Shown piece after piece: positions 24,767 through 33,333 of a DNA stretch of 64,000 bases. Position numbers and translations under genes: made by a program. This stretch comes from JBOGOC01 sp050747525. GTDB taxonomy: Bacteria; Acidobacteriota; Polarisedimenticolia; JACPZX01; DASXTC01. Below the pieces are notes generated by a model. The model saw nothing but the letters and a program-made list of their open reading frames with translations, searched no databases and was not told the origin of the DNA. Within the stretch, counting starts at the first letter, position 1; each line of letters begins with the position of its first letter. The stretch lies in NCBI GenBank assembly GCA_050747525.1, contig JBOGOC010000061.1:1-64000 (forward strand), given 5' to 3'.

Positions 24767-26317
24767 TTAGAGGGGGATGTTGCCGTGCTTGCGGGGTGGG
24801 TTCCTGTCCACCTTGGTGGAGAGCATGGAGAGCGCGGCGATCAGCTTGGGCCGCGTGTCGCGCGGGCGGATCACCTCGTCGACGAAGCCGCGCTGGGCCG
24901 CCACGTAAGGGTTGGCGAAGGCGCCCCGGAATTCCTCGACCTTCTCCTGCCGCAGCTTCACCGGGTCCTTCGCGGCCGCGATCTCCTTGCGGTAGAGGAT
25001 CTCCACCGCCCCTTCGGGCCCCATCACCGCGATCTCGGCGGTGGGCCACGCGTAGTTCACGTCGGTGCGGATGTGCTTGCTGGCCATGACGCAGTAGGCG
25101 CCGCCATACGACTTGCGCGTGATGATGGTGACCTTGGGGACCGTGGCCTCGGCGAAGGCGTACAGCAGCTTGGCTCCGTGCTTGATGATCCCGCCGAACT
25201 CCTGGCGCGTGCCGGGGAGGAAGCCGGGCACGTCCTCGAAGACCACCAGCGGGATGTTGAACGCGTCGCAGAAGCGCACGAAGCGCCCCGCCTTGAGCGA
25301 CGCGTCGATGTCGAGCGTGCCGGCCAGCACCGCCGGCTGGTTGGCCACGATCCCCACGGGGCGGCCGTCCAGGCGCGCGAACCCCACCACGATGTTGGGG
25401 GCGAACTCCTCGTGCACCTGCAGGAAGGTGCGGTCGTCCACCACGCGCGCGATGACGTCGGTGATGTCGTAGGGCTGGTTCGGGCTGGCGGGCACCAGCG
25501 TGTCCAGCTCTTCGTCGGCCCGGGCGGGGTCGTCCGTGGCCGCGCGGGCCGGCGGATCCTCCATGTTGTTGGAAGGGAGGTACGAGAACAGCTCGCGGAT
25601 GAGCGCCAGGCAGGCCCGGTCGTCCTCCACCGCGAAGTGCGCCACGCCGCTGCGCGCCGCGTGGGTGTGCGCTCCGCCCAGCTCTTCCTTGGTGACCTCT
25701 TCGTGCGTCACGGTGCGGATGACGTCCGGCCCGGTGATGAACATGTAGGAGGTGCCTTCGACCATGATGTTGAAGTCGGTGATGGCCGGCGAGTAGACCG
25801 CGCCCCCCGCGCAGGGGCCCATGATGGCCGAGATCTGAGGCACCACGCCCGAGGCCAGCGTGTTGCGCAGGAAGATGTCGGCGTAGCCGCCCAGGCTCAC
25901 CACGCCTTCCTGGATGCGCGCGCCGCCCGAGTCGTTCAGGCCGATGACCGGAGCCCCCACCTTCACGGCGAGGTCCATGATCTTGCAGATCTTCTGCGCG
26001 TAGGTCTCCGAGAGAGAGCCCCCGAAGACGGTGAAGTCCTGGGCGAAGACGAAGACGGCCCGCCCGTCGATGCGGCCGTGCCCGGTGATGACGCCGTCGC
26101 CCGGGATGCGCTGCGAGGCCATCCCGAACATCTCGCAGCGGTGCTCGACGAACTTGTCGAATTCCTGGAAGGTGCCGGGGTCCAGCAGGAGTTCGACCCG
26201 CTCGCGGGCCGTGAGCTTGCCCGCCTCGTGCTGGCGCGCCACGCGCTCAGGTCCCCCGCCGGCCTCGGCCGCGGCGTTGCGTCGGCTCAGCTCGTCCAGC
26301 AGGGGGGACTCCGCCAT
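24767..26317 (-). CDS. pccB: Acyl-CoA carboxylase carboxyltransferase (propionyl-CoA carboxylase beta type)
   Basis: Transfers CO2 from carboxybiotin to an acyl-CoA, probably propionyl-CoA. The 516 residues cover both crotonase-fold halves. The N-domain has GRIDGRAVFVFAQDFTVFGGSLSE and LNDSGGARIQEGV. The C-domain has FEDVPGFLPGTRQEFGGIIKHGAKLLYA, KSYGGAYCVMASKHIRTD and the ending GNIPL. Length and motifs match PccB/MmdA. The start overlaps the transaldolase-like gene's stop by one base. It is the last gene of the dnaN-gyrB-gyrA-fsa run. The partner biotin carboxylase and carrier are at 17946-19993. Confidence 0.9.
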   Translation of the reverse strand: MAESPLLDELSRRNAAAEAGGGPERVARQHEAGKLTARERVELLLDPGTFQEFDKFVEHRCEMFGMASQRIPGDGVITGHGRIDGRAVFVFAQDFTVFGGSLSETYAQKICKIMDLAVKVGAPVIGLNDSGGARIQEGVVSLGGYADIFLRNTLASGVVPQISAIMGPCAGGAVYSPAITDFNIMVEGTSYMFITGPDVIRTVTHEEVTKEELGGAHTHAARSGVAHFAVEDDRACLALIRELFSYLPSNNMEDPPARAATDDPARADEELDTLVPASPNQPYDITDVIARVVDDRTFLQVHEEFAPNIVVGFARLDGRPVGIVANQPAVLAGTLDIDASLKAGRFVRFCDAFNIPLVVFEDVPGFLPGTRQEFGGIIKHGAKLLYAFAEATVPKVTIITRKSYGGAYCVMASKHIRTDVNYAWPTAEIAVMGPEGAVEILYRKEIAAAKDPVKLRQEKVEEFRGAFANPYVAAQRGFVDEVIRPRDTRPKLIAALSMLSTKVDRNPPRKHGNIPL

Positions 26318-26961
26318 CAGGCTTTGAGCTTCTTCCAGTCCGCCAGGAACTTCTCGTTACCGATGTCGGTGAGCGGGTGCTTGAACAGCGCTTCGAAGAC
26401 CTTGTAGGGCATGGTGGCCACGTCCGAGCCGGCCAGGGCCGCTTCCAGCACGTGCACGGGGTGGCGCACGCTGGCGGTCAGGATCTGCGTCTGGAAGTCG
26501 TAGTTATCGTAGATGACGCGGATGTCCCGGATCAGATCCATCCCCACGTGGGAGATGTCGTCCAGCCGCCCGATGAAGGGGCTGATGTAGGTCGCTCCGG
26601 CCTTGGCGGCCAGCAGGGCCTGCGTGGCCGAGAAGCACAGCGTGACGTTCACCTTCACGCCCTTGGAGCTGAGCTTCTTGACCGCCATGATCCCTTCCTT
26701 GAACAGCGGGACCTTCACCACCACGTTGCGGTGGATGGTGCTCAGCTCCATCCCCTGGCGGACCATCCCCTCGGTATCGGCCTCGGTCACCTCGGCGCTG
26801 ACCGGGCCGTCCACGATCTCGCAGATCTCGGCCACCAGCTGTCGGAAGTCGCGGCCCTCCTTCGCCACCAGGCTCGGGTTCGTGGTGATGCCGTCGAGCA
26901 CGCCCGTGGCCGCCGCCGCCTTGATCTCGTCGATGCTGCCGGTGTCGAGAAACAGTTTCAT
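26317..26961 (-). CDS. fsa: Transaldolase / fructose-6-phosphate aldolase family
   Basis: A 214-residue small-type transaldolase. It has MKLFLDTGSIDEIK at the start, DGITTNPSLVAKEG, and the Schiff-base lysine in VVVKVPLFKEG. SPFIGRLDD and ILTASVRHPVHV are at the far end of the barrel. It moves a dihydroxyacetone unit between sugars in the pentose phosphate route, or cleaves fructose 6-phosphate. Sequence alone does not separate the two activities. ATG overlaps the gyrA stop (ATGA). Confidence 0.9.
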   Translation of the reverse strand: MKLFLDTGSIDEIKAAAATGVLDGITTNPSLVAKEGRDFRQLVAEICEIVDGPVSAEVTEADTEGMVRQGMELSTIHRNVVVKVPLFKEGIMAVKKLSSKGVKVNVTLCFSATQALLAAKAGATYISPFIGRLDDISHVGMDLIRDIRVIYDNYDFQTQILTASVRHPVHVLEAALAGSDVATMPYKVFEALFKHPLTDIGNEKFLADWKKLKA

Positions 26962-29489
26962 GTCTTGTCCTCTTCTTCCTTCGACTCCTTGGATTCTCTC
27001 TCCAGCTGGGCCAGCTCCTCGGGAGTCGGCTCGGGCGGCGCGATCTCCTGGCCCGTGTCTTCGCCACGCTCGACGACCTTGGCGATCGAGGCGATCTTGT
27101 CGCCGGCCTCGAGCACCATGAGGCGCACGCCCTGCGTGTTGCGCCCCACCACGCTGATGCGCTTCACGCGCATGCGCGCGACCATGCCGCCGGTGGTGCT
27201 CAGCATGACCTGATCGTCCTCGCCGACGGCCTTCACGCCCACGACCTTGCCGTTGCGCACGGTGGTCTTGATATCAATGATACCCATTCCGCCACGGCTC
27301 TGCTTCCGGTAGAGCCCCACCTCGGTGCGCTTGCCGTACCCGTTCTCGGTGGCGGTCAGGATGTGCGTGGCCCCGGCCAGGGCGTCCATCTCGACCACGT
27401 AGTCGTTGGGCCGCAGGCGGATGCCCCGCACCCCCCGGGCCGTGCGCCCCATGGGCCGGACGTCGCTCTCGGGGAAGCGGATGATCTTGCCGCCGTGCGT
27501 GGCCAGGATGAGGTCCTGCGATCCGTCGGTCAGGCGGGCGGCAAGCAGGTCGTCCCCCTTGTCGATCGACAGCGCGATGATCCCGGCGCTGCGCACGTTG
27601 GCGAAGGCCTTCAGCTCGGTCTTCTTGACCACTCCCTTCCGGGTGGCCATCATCACGAACTTGCCGTCCTCGAAGTCCTTCACCGGCAGCACCGCGCGGA
27701 ACACCTCGCCCTCCTCCAGCTTCACGAAGTTCACCAGGGCCTTGCCGCGCGCAGCGGCGCCCACCTGCGGGATCTCGTGCACCTTGAGCCAGTGCAGGCG
27801 TCCCTTGTTGGTGAAGATCAGGATGTAGGAGTGGGTCGAGGCCACGAACAGGTGCTCGACGAAGTCCTCGTCGCGCGTGGTCATCCCGATACGACCCTTG
27901 CCGCCCCGTCCCTGGGTGCGGTAGATGTCGAGCGAGGTGCGCTTGATGTAGCCGGAGTGGGACACGGTGACCACCATGTCCTCCTCGGCGATCATGTCCT
28001 CCGCGGAGATTTCCTCCACGTAGGGAGCGAGCTCGGTGCGGCGGTCGTCGCCGTGCGTCTCGCCGATGGCCTTCAGCTCGCCGGCGATGATCTCCAGCAC
28101 CAGCTTCTCGCTGCCCAGGATCTCCTTGAGCTTCGTGATGAGGGCCATGACTTCTTTCAGCTCGTCGAGGATCTTCTGGCGCTCGAGCCCGGTGAGGCGC
28201 TGCAGGCGCATGTCCAGGATGGCCTGGGCCTGCAGGTCGGACAGCTTGAACTTGAAGCGCAGCTGCTCCTTGGCCACCTGGGGGTTGGCTGCGGCGCGGA
28301 TGGTGGCGATCACCTCGTCGAGATGATCCAGGGCGATCTTCAGCCCCTCCAGGATGTGCGCGCGATCCTGCGCCTTCCGCAAATCAAATTCGGTGCGCCG
28401 GTAGATGACCTCCTTGCGATGGGTGAGGAAGGCCTCCAGCATCTCCTTGAGCGTCAGCACGCGCGGCTGGTTGTTCACGATGGCCAGCAGGATCACGCCG
28501 AAGGTGTCCTGCATCTGCGTGTACTTGTACAGGTAGTTGAGGATCGGCTGGGCCGGCTCGTCCCGCTTGAGGTCGAGCACGATGCGCATGCCATCGCGGT
28601 CCGACTCGTCGCGGATGTCGCCGATGCCGTCCACGCGCTTGTCCCGCACCAGCTGGGCGATGTTCTCGATGAGGCGGGCCTTGTTGACCTGGTACGGGAT
28701 CTCGGTGATGACGATGCGCTCGGCCCCCTTGCGGGCGGCCTGCTCCACGTGGGCGCGCGCGCGCATGATGATGCTGCCTCGTCCCGTGGTGTAGGCCGAG
28801 CGGATGCCCTGCATCCCCAGGATCAGCCCCGCCGTGGGGAAGTCGGGCCCCTTGATGTGCTCCATCAGGTCGTCGAGGGTGCAGCGCGGATTCTCGATCA
28901 GCAGCAGCAGGCCGTTCACCAGCTCGCGCAGGTTGTGCGGCGGGATCTTGGTGGCCATCCCCACCGCGATCCCCTCGGACCCGTTGGTCAGCAGGTTCGG
29001 ATACGCGGCCGGCAGCACCACCGGCTCGTCCAGCGAGCCGTCGTAGTTGGCCACGAAGTCCACCGTCTGCTTCTCGAGGTCGCGCAGCAGCTCGGCCGTG
29101 AGCCGCTCCATCCTCACTTCGGTGTACCGCATCGCGGCGGGCGGATCGCCGTCCACGGACCCGAAGTTCCCCTGGCCGTCCACCAGCGGGTAGCGCAGCG
29201 AGAATTCCTGCGCCATGCGCACGATGGCGTCGTACACGGGGGCGTCGCCATGGGGGTGGTACTTGCCGATGACGTCGCCGGCGATGCGCGCGGACTTCTT
29301 GTAGGGCTTGGTGTGGTCGTTGCCCAGGTCGTACATCGCGTACAGGACCCGGCGGTGGACCGGCTTGAGGCCGTCGCGCACGTCCGGCAGCGCGCGTCCG
29401 ATGATGACGGACATCGCGTAGTCGAGATAAGACTTGCTCATCTCGTCTTCGATGTCGACCGGCAGGGTGCGGTCTATCTTCTCGTCCAT
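26958..29489 (-). CDS. gyrA: DNA gyrase subunit A
   Basis: The 843-residue breakage-reunion subunit. The catalytic Tyr122 is in AAMRYTEVRME, and the quinolone-pocket helix reads HPHGDAPVYD, with alanine at the E. coli Ser83 position and aspartate at 87. The C-terminal beta-pinwheel carries the GyrA-box-like GRGGKG. An acidic tail (EEPTPEELAQLERESKESKEEE type) ends the protein. The start overlaps the gyrB stop by one base (TGATG), so the two subunits are made from one message in similar amounts. Confidence 0.97.
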   Translation of the reverse strand: MDEKIDRTLPVDIEDEMSKSYLDYAMSVIIGRALPDVRDGLKPVHRRVLYAMYDLGNDHTKPYKKSARIAGDVIGKYHPHGDAPVYDAIVRMAQEFSLRYPLVDGQGNFGSVDGDPPAAMRYTEVRMERLTAELLRDLEKQTVDFVANYDGSLDEPVVLPAAYPNLLTNGSEGIAVGMATKIPPHNLRELVNGLLLLIENPRCTLDDLMEHIKGPDFPTAGLILGMQGIRSAYTTGRGSIIMRARAHVEQAARKGAERIVITEIPYQVNKARLIENIAQLVRDKRVDGIGDIRDESDRDGMRIVLDLKRDEPAQPILNYLYKYTQMQDTFGVILLAIVNNQPRVLTLKEMLEAFLTHRKEVIYRRTEFDLRKAQDRAHILEGLKIALDHLDEVIATIRAAANPQVAKEQLRFKFKLSDLQAQAILDMRLQRLTGLERQKILDELKEVMALITKLKEILGSEKLVLEIIAGELKAIGETHGDDRRTELAPYVEEISAEDMIAEEDMVVTVSHSGYIKRTSLDIYRTQGRGGKGRIGMTTRDEDFVEHLFVASTHSYILIFTNKGRLHWLKVHEIPQVGAAARGKALVNFVKLEEGEVFRAVLPVKDFEDGKFVMMATRKGVVKKTELKAFANVRSAGIIALSIDKGDDLLAARLTDGSQDLILATHGGKIIRFPESDVRPMGRTARGVRGIRLRPNDYVVEMDALAGATHILTATENGYGKRTEVGLYRKQSRGGMGIIDIKTTVRNGKVVGVKAVGEDDQVMLSTTGGMVARMRVKRISVVGRNTQGVRLMVLEAGDKIASIAKVVERGEDTGQEIAPPEPTPEELAQLERESKESKEEEDKT

Positions 29490-31909
29490 CAGATATCCAG
29501 GTTCCTCACGTCCAGCGCGTTGTCCTCGATGAACTTGCGGCGCGGCTCGACCTGCTCGCCCATCAATACGCTGAAGATGCTCTCAGCCTCGGCGAGGTCT
29601 TCGATGCGCACCTGCAGCAGGTGCCGGGTGGCCGGGTTCATGGTGGTCTCCCAGAGCTGATCGGGGTTCATCTCCCCCAGCCCCTTGTAGCGCTGGATGT
29701 GCACCCCGTCCTTGCCCGCGGTCACCACCTCTTCGAGCAGGTCGTCCTTGGTCCCCAAGGTGCGGGCAGGGCCGGGCTTGCCTCCCTCCGCGGCGCGATC
29801 GGCGAGCACCAGAGGCGCGGCATCCAGGTCGGCGATCTCCTTGTAGGCCTGGAACAGCCGGCGGTACTCGACCGTGGAGCCCAGGGTGTCCCACGAGACC
29901 TTGATGTCAGGCTGCCCGATGTGGCGCGCGCGCACCTTGATCTCGTACAGGTTGTGCTCCTCGTCGTGCCGGATGTCGCTCACGGTGCGCCCCTTCTGCC
30001 GCAGGGCACCCGCCACCTTCTCCATCCAGTCGCGCTCGGCGAAGTGCTGCCGCTGGTACATCCCTTCCTGCAGGAGCACCTCCAGGAGCTCGCGGTCGAA
30101 TCCTCGGCGTTGCAGCATCTCGTTCAGCTTGCTGTGCTCCATGAGCTTCACGAGCACGTGCTGCAGCGCGTTGCCTTCGAAGGTGCGCCCTGCCTGCGTG
30201 GTGAGCACCTTCTCCTCGACCGCCTTCGACAGCAGGAACCGGTTCAGCTCCTCGTCGCTGCCGATGTATATCTCGGTCTTCCCCTTCTTCACCTTGTACA
30301 GGGGCGGCTGGGCGATGAACAGGTAGCCGCGCTCGATCACCTCGCGCAGCTGCCGGTAGAAGAAGGTGAGCAGCAGCGTGCGGATGTGGCTGCCGTCCAC
30401 GTCGGCGTCCGTCATGATGACCAGGCGCTGGTAGCGCAGCTTGGAAATGTCGAAGTCGTCCATGGTCTGGACTCCGCACCCCAGCGCGGTGATGAGCGTG
30501 CGGATCTCCTCGTGAGCCAGCATCTTGTCGAAGCGCGCCTTCTCCACGTTGAGGATCTTGCCCTTGAGCGGCAGGATCGCCTGGAACTTGCGGTCGCGCC
30601 CCTGCTTCGCGGAGCCGCCGGCGCTCTCCCCCTCCACCAGGAACAGCTCGGCGTTCTGGGGGTCTCTCTCCTGGCAGTCGGCCAGCTTGCCGGGCAGCGA
30701 GGAGGCATCGAGGAATCCCTTGCGCCGCGTCATGTCGCGCGCCTTGCGCGCCGCCTCGCGGGCGCGCGCGGCGTCGATGATCTTCTGCACGATCCGGCGG
30801 GCGACCTGTGGGTTCTCCTCGAAGAACCGCGAGAGGCGCTCGTTCAGCAGCGTCTCCACGAAGCCCTTCATCTCGGTGTTGCCCAGCTTGGTCTTGGTCT
30901 GCCCTTCGAACTGCGGGTTGGGCAGCTTCACGCTCACCACGGCGGCCAGCCCCTCACGGACATCCTCGCCCGTGATGCTTGCTTCCTTCAGGTCCTTGGT
31001 GAAGCCGTTGGCCACGGCGTAGCTGTTGATGCAGCGCGTCAGGGCGGCCCGGAACCCGGACAGGTGTGTGCCTCCCTCGATCGTGTTGATCGAGTTGGCG
31101 AACGCGAAGATCGTCTCGGCATAGGTATCGTTGTACTGGAGAGCCACCTCCATCCGCGACCCATCTTTGTCGCCTGTGACGTAGATGGGATCGGGGTGCA
31201 GCGTGCCGCGGCTCTGGTTGAGGTGCTTGATGAAGTCCACGATGCCGCCGACGTAGTAGTAGGTGTGCGCCTTGCCCGTGCGCTCGTCGTTGAGCTCGAT
31301 GCGCAGACCCGGGTTGAGGAAGGCCAGCTCCCTCAGGCGCTGGGCCAGGGTGTCATGCGAGAAGGTGATGGTCTCGAAGATTTCCGGATCCGGGTGGAAC
31401 CTGACCCGTGTGCCGCTGCGCTTGTTGGTGACCCCCACCTCCTGGAACGGCGTGGTGGGACGTCCCCTCTCGTAGGACTGCTGGTAGACCTTGCCGTCGC
31501 GCCAGATCTCCAGCTCGAGCAGATCCGACAGACCGTTCACCACCGACACACCCACGCCGTGGAGGCCCCCCGAGACCTTGTACGCCACGTTGTCGAACTT
31601 GCCTCCGGCGTGAAGCTTGGTCATGACCACTTCGGCGGCAGGCTTCTTCTCAGTGGGGTGCATGTCCACAGGGATCCCGCGGCCGTTGTCCTGCACGGTC
31701 ACGCTGTTGTCCAGGTGGATGAACACCTCGATATGGTCGCAGTACCCCCCCTGCGCCTCGTCCACCGAGTTGTCAACCACCTCGTACACCAGGTGGTGCA
31801 GCCCGGTCTCCCCGGTGGAGCCGATGTACATGGCCGGACGCTTGCGGACCGCCTCGAGGCCCTCGAGGACCTTGATGCGTGCTGCGTCGTAGGTGGGGTT
31901 TTGCGTCAT
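29489..31909 (-). CDS. gyrB: DNA gyrase subunit B
   Basis: The 806-residue ATPase subunit. The GHKL fold is seen in KRPAMYIGSTGETGLHHLVYE, DNGRGIPVD and GGLHGVGVSVVN. The TOPRIM domain has VEGESAGGSAKQ (aspartate of the usual EGDSAGG replaced by glutamate) and MTDADVDGSHI. The length matches the E. coli type with its TOPRIM insertion of roughly 170 residues. It lies 7 bases after dnaN; recF, usually found here, is absent. Confidence 0.97.
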   Translation of the reverse strand: MTQNPTYDAARIKVLEGLEAVRKRPAMYIGSTGETGLHHLVYEVVDNSVDEAQGGYCDHIEVFIHLDNSVTVQDNGRGIPVDMHPTEKKPAAEVVMTKLHAGGKFDNVAYKVSGGLHGVGVSVVNGLSDLLELEIWRDGKVYQQSYERGRPTTPFQEVGVTNKRSGTRVRFHPDPEIFETITFSHDTLAQRLRELAFLNPGLRIELNDERTGKAHTYYYVGGIVDFIKHLNQSRGTLHPDPIYVTGDKDGSRMEVALQYNDTYAETIFAFANSINTIEGGTHLSGFRAALTRCINSYAVANGFTKDLKEASITGEDVREGLAAVVSVKLPNPQFEGQTKTKLGNTEMKGFVETLLNERLSRFFEENPQVARRIVQKIIDAARAREAARKARDMTRRKGFLDASSLPGKLADCQERDPQNAELFLVEGESAGGSAKQGRDRKFQAILPLKGKILNVEKARFDKMLAHEEIRTLITALGCGVQTMDDFDISKLRYQRLVIMTDADVDGSHIRTLLLTFFYRQLREVIERGYLFIAQPPLYKVKKGKTEIYIGSDEELNRFLLSKAVEEKVLTTQAGRTFEGNALQHVLVKLMEHSKLNEMLQRRGFDRELLEVLLQEGMYQRQHFAERDWMEKVAGALRQKGRTVSDIRHDEEHNLYEIKVRARHIGQPDIKVSWDTLGSTVEYRRLFQAYKEIADLDAAPLVLADRAAEGGKPGPARTLGTKDDLLEEVVTAGKDGVHIQRYKGLGEMNPDQLWETTMNPATRHLLQVRIEDLAEAESIFSVLMGEQVEPRRKFIEDNALDVRNLDI

Positions 31910-31916
31910 TCTCTCC

Positions 31917-33080
31917 TCAGATTCTCATCGGCATGACGACGTACTTGTACTCACCGCCGTCTCCGGCAGGCGCGTCAGTCTTCTTTCCCTTGCCCGTCTT
32001 CCCCGCGGCGACCGGCTGCCCGGGGCGAAGCAGTCCCTGTGTCGCCTCGTCTTTGAGCTCCAGAACGACCGTTGAATCATCGACGGCCGACAGGAAGTCC
32101 AGCAGATACTTCGCGTTGAAGCCGATCTCGATCTCCCCTCCTCCGTACTCCACGCCGATGGTCTCCAGCGCCTCGCCCAGCTCGGGGTTCTTGGCCGAGA
32201 TCTCCAGCTTCCCCTTGGACAAGCCCACCTTCACGGCGCGGTTCCTCTCGTTGGCGATCAGGGAGATGCGCTTCACGGCGTCGCTGAAGGCCATCCTGTC
32301 CAGCTCGATCACCTTGTCGTTCTCCTTGGGGAGCACCTTCTCGAAGTTCGGGAACTGCCCTTCCAGCAGCCGTGAGCTGAGCGTGCAGCGCCCCATCTCG
32401 AAGAAGATCTGGTTCTCTTCCCGGCTGAAGACGATTTCGCCCCCGATCTCCTCGGCGATGCGCGACAGCTCGCCCAGGGCCTTGTGCGGGATGACCAGGC
32501 GGATCTCCGGGTCGGCCCCCTTCCCCGCCAGCGGGCGCGCAACGTAGGCGAGCCGGTGCCCGTCGCTGGCCACCAGGCTGATGAGACTCTTGCTCAGCAG
32601 CATCAGCGCACCGTTCAGAGCAAAGCGGGCGTCATCCGTGGTCACCGCGAAGATCACCTTCTGCACCATCTCTTTGAAGGGCTGCACCCCGAAGGTGACG
32701 CGCGCGGCCCCCTTGGACGGGACCGGGAGCGTCGGAAAGTCCTCACGGGGCAGGCCCATCAGGCGGAACCGGGACCTCTCGCAGGTGAGCGTCACCCAGT
32801 TGTCCCCATCCGCTTTGAGATGAATCTCCGAATCAGGAAGGGCGCGTACGATCTCGTGCAGCTTGCGGGCCGAAACACTGAGGGAACCGGGCTTGGTGAC
32901 ACCGGCGGTCAGGGAGCTGCGGACGCTCACCTCCAGATCGGTCGCGCTCACCCCCACCTCGTCCGACCCGGCCGTCAGGAGGACGTTGGCCAGGACGGGG
33001 ACGGTGTTCTTCTTCTCGACTACCCCCTGGATCAGGTTGAGCTCCCTCAAGAATGCCGATTGCCTCGCGACGAACTCCAT
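31917..33080 (-). CDS. dnaN: DNA polymerase III beta sliding clamp
   Basis: A 387-residue processivity clamp with the three repeated domains (MEFVARQSAFLRELNLIQGV, VTFGVQPFKEMVQKVIFAV, and the last domain with GFNAKYLLDFL). It ends in YVVMPMRI, matching the usual MP-x-R-x tail. A Lys/Pro-rich insert of about 20 residues just before the end (GKTGKGKKTDAPAGDGG) is longer than usual. It follows the dnaA gene and the proposed unwinding element. Confidence 0.96.
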   Translation of the reverse strand: MEFVARQSAFLRELNLIQGVVEKKNTVPVLANVLLTAGSDEVGVSATDLEVSVRSSLTAGVTKPGSLSVSARKLHEIVRALPDSEIHLKADGDNWVTLTCERSRFRLMGLPREDFPTLPVPSKGAARVTFGVQPFKEMVQKVIFAVTTDDARFALNGALMLLSKSLISLVASDGHRLAYVARPLAGKGADPEIRLVIPHKALGELSRIAEEIGGEIVFSREENQIFFEMGRCTLSSRLLEGQFPNFEKVLPKENDKVIELDRMAFSDAVKRISLIANERNRAVKVGLSKGKLEISAKNPELGEALETIGVEYGGGEIEIGFNAKYLLDFLSAVDDSTVVLELKDEATQGLLRPGQPVAAGKTGKGKKTDAPAGDGGEYKYVVMPMRI

Positions 33081-33333
33081 GGGGGTTACCTCCGTGACTC
33101 CCGTCGTGTAAGAGAAGATTCTGGATAGCTAGATCTGATCAGTAGTAGTAGTAGGGGCTGTTCACGTTTCGGAGAAACCCTCGCGCCTACTCCCTGCACG
33201 CACATACGATGTGGACGGATCACCCACTTTCGCCCGGCCGCGTCGAAGGGGATCTGCAAAAGCCCCGCGCCGGGTGCAGCCGGCCGCGCTGCACAGGGCG
33301 CCGCAAGCAGTCCATGCACATCACCAGGCCAAG
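33081..33333. other. dnaA-dnaN intergenic region, likely part of oriC
   Basis: In the dnaA-to-dnaN direction this gap contains a GC run followed by CTACTACTACTACT (plus-strand AGTAGTAGTAGTAG at 33141-33154), then a GATC-rich AT-leaning stretch before dnaN. The plus strand read 3' to 5' gives GAT repeats, the DnaA-trio signature next to bacterial unwinding sites. Consensus 9-mer DnaA boxes are not visible; TGTGGACGG near 33211 is a weak match. The strongest evidence is the location. Confidence 0.55.
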
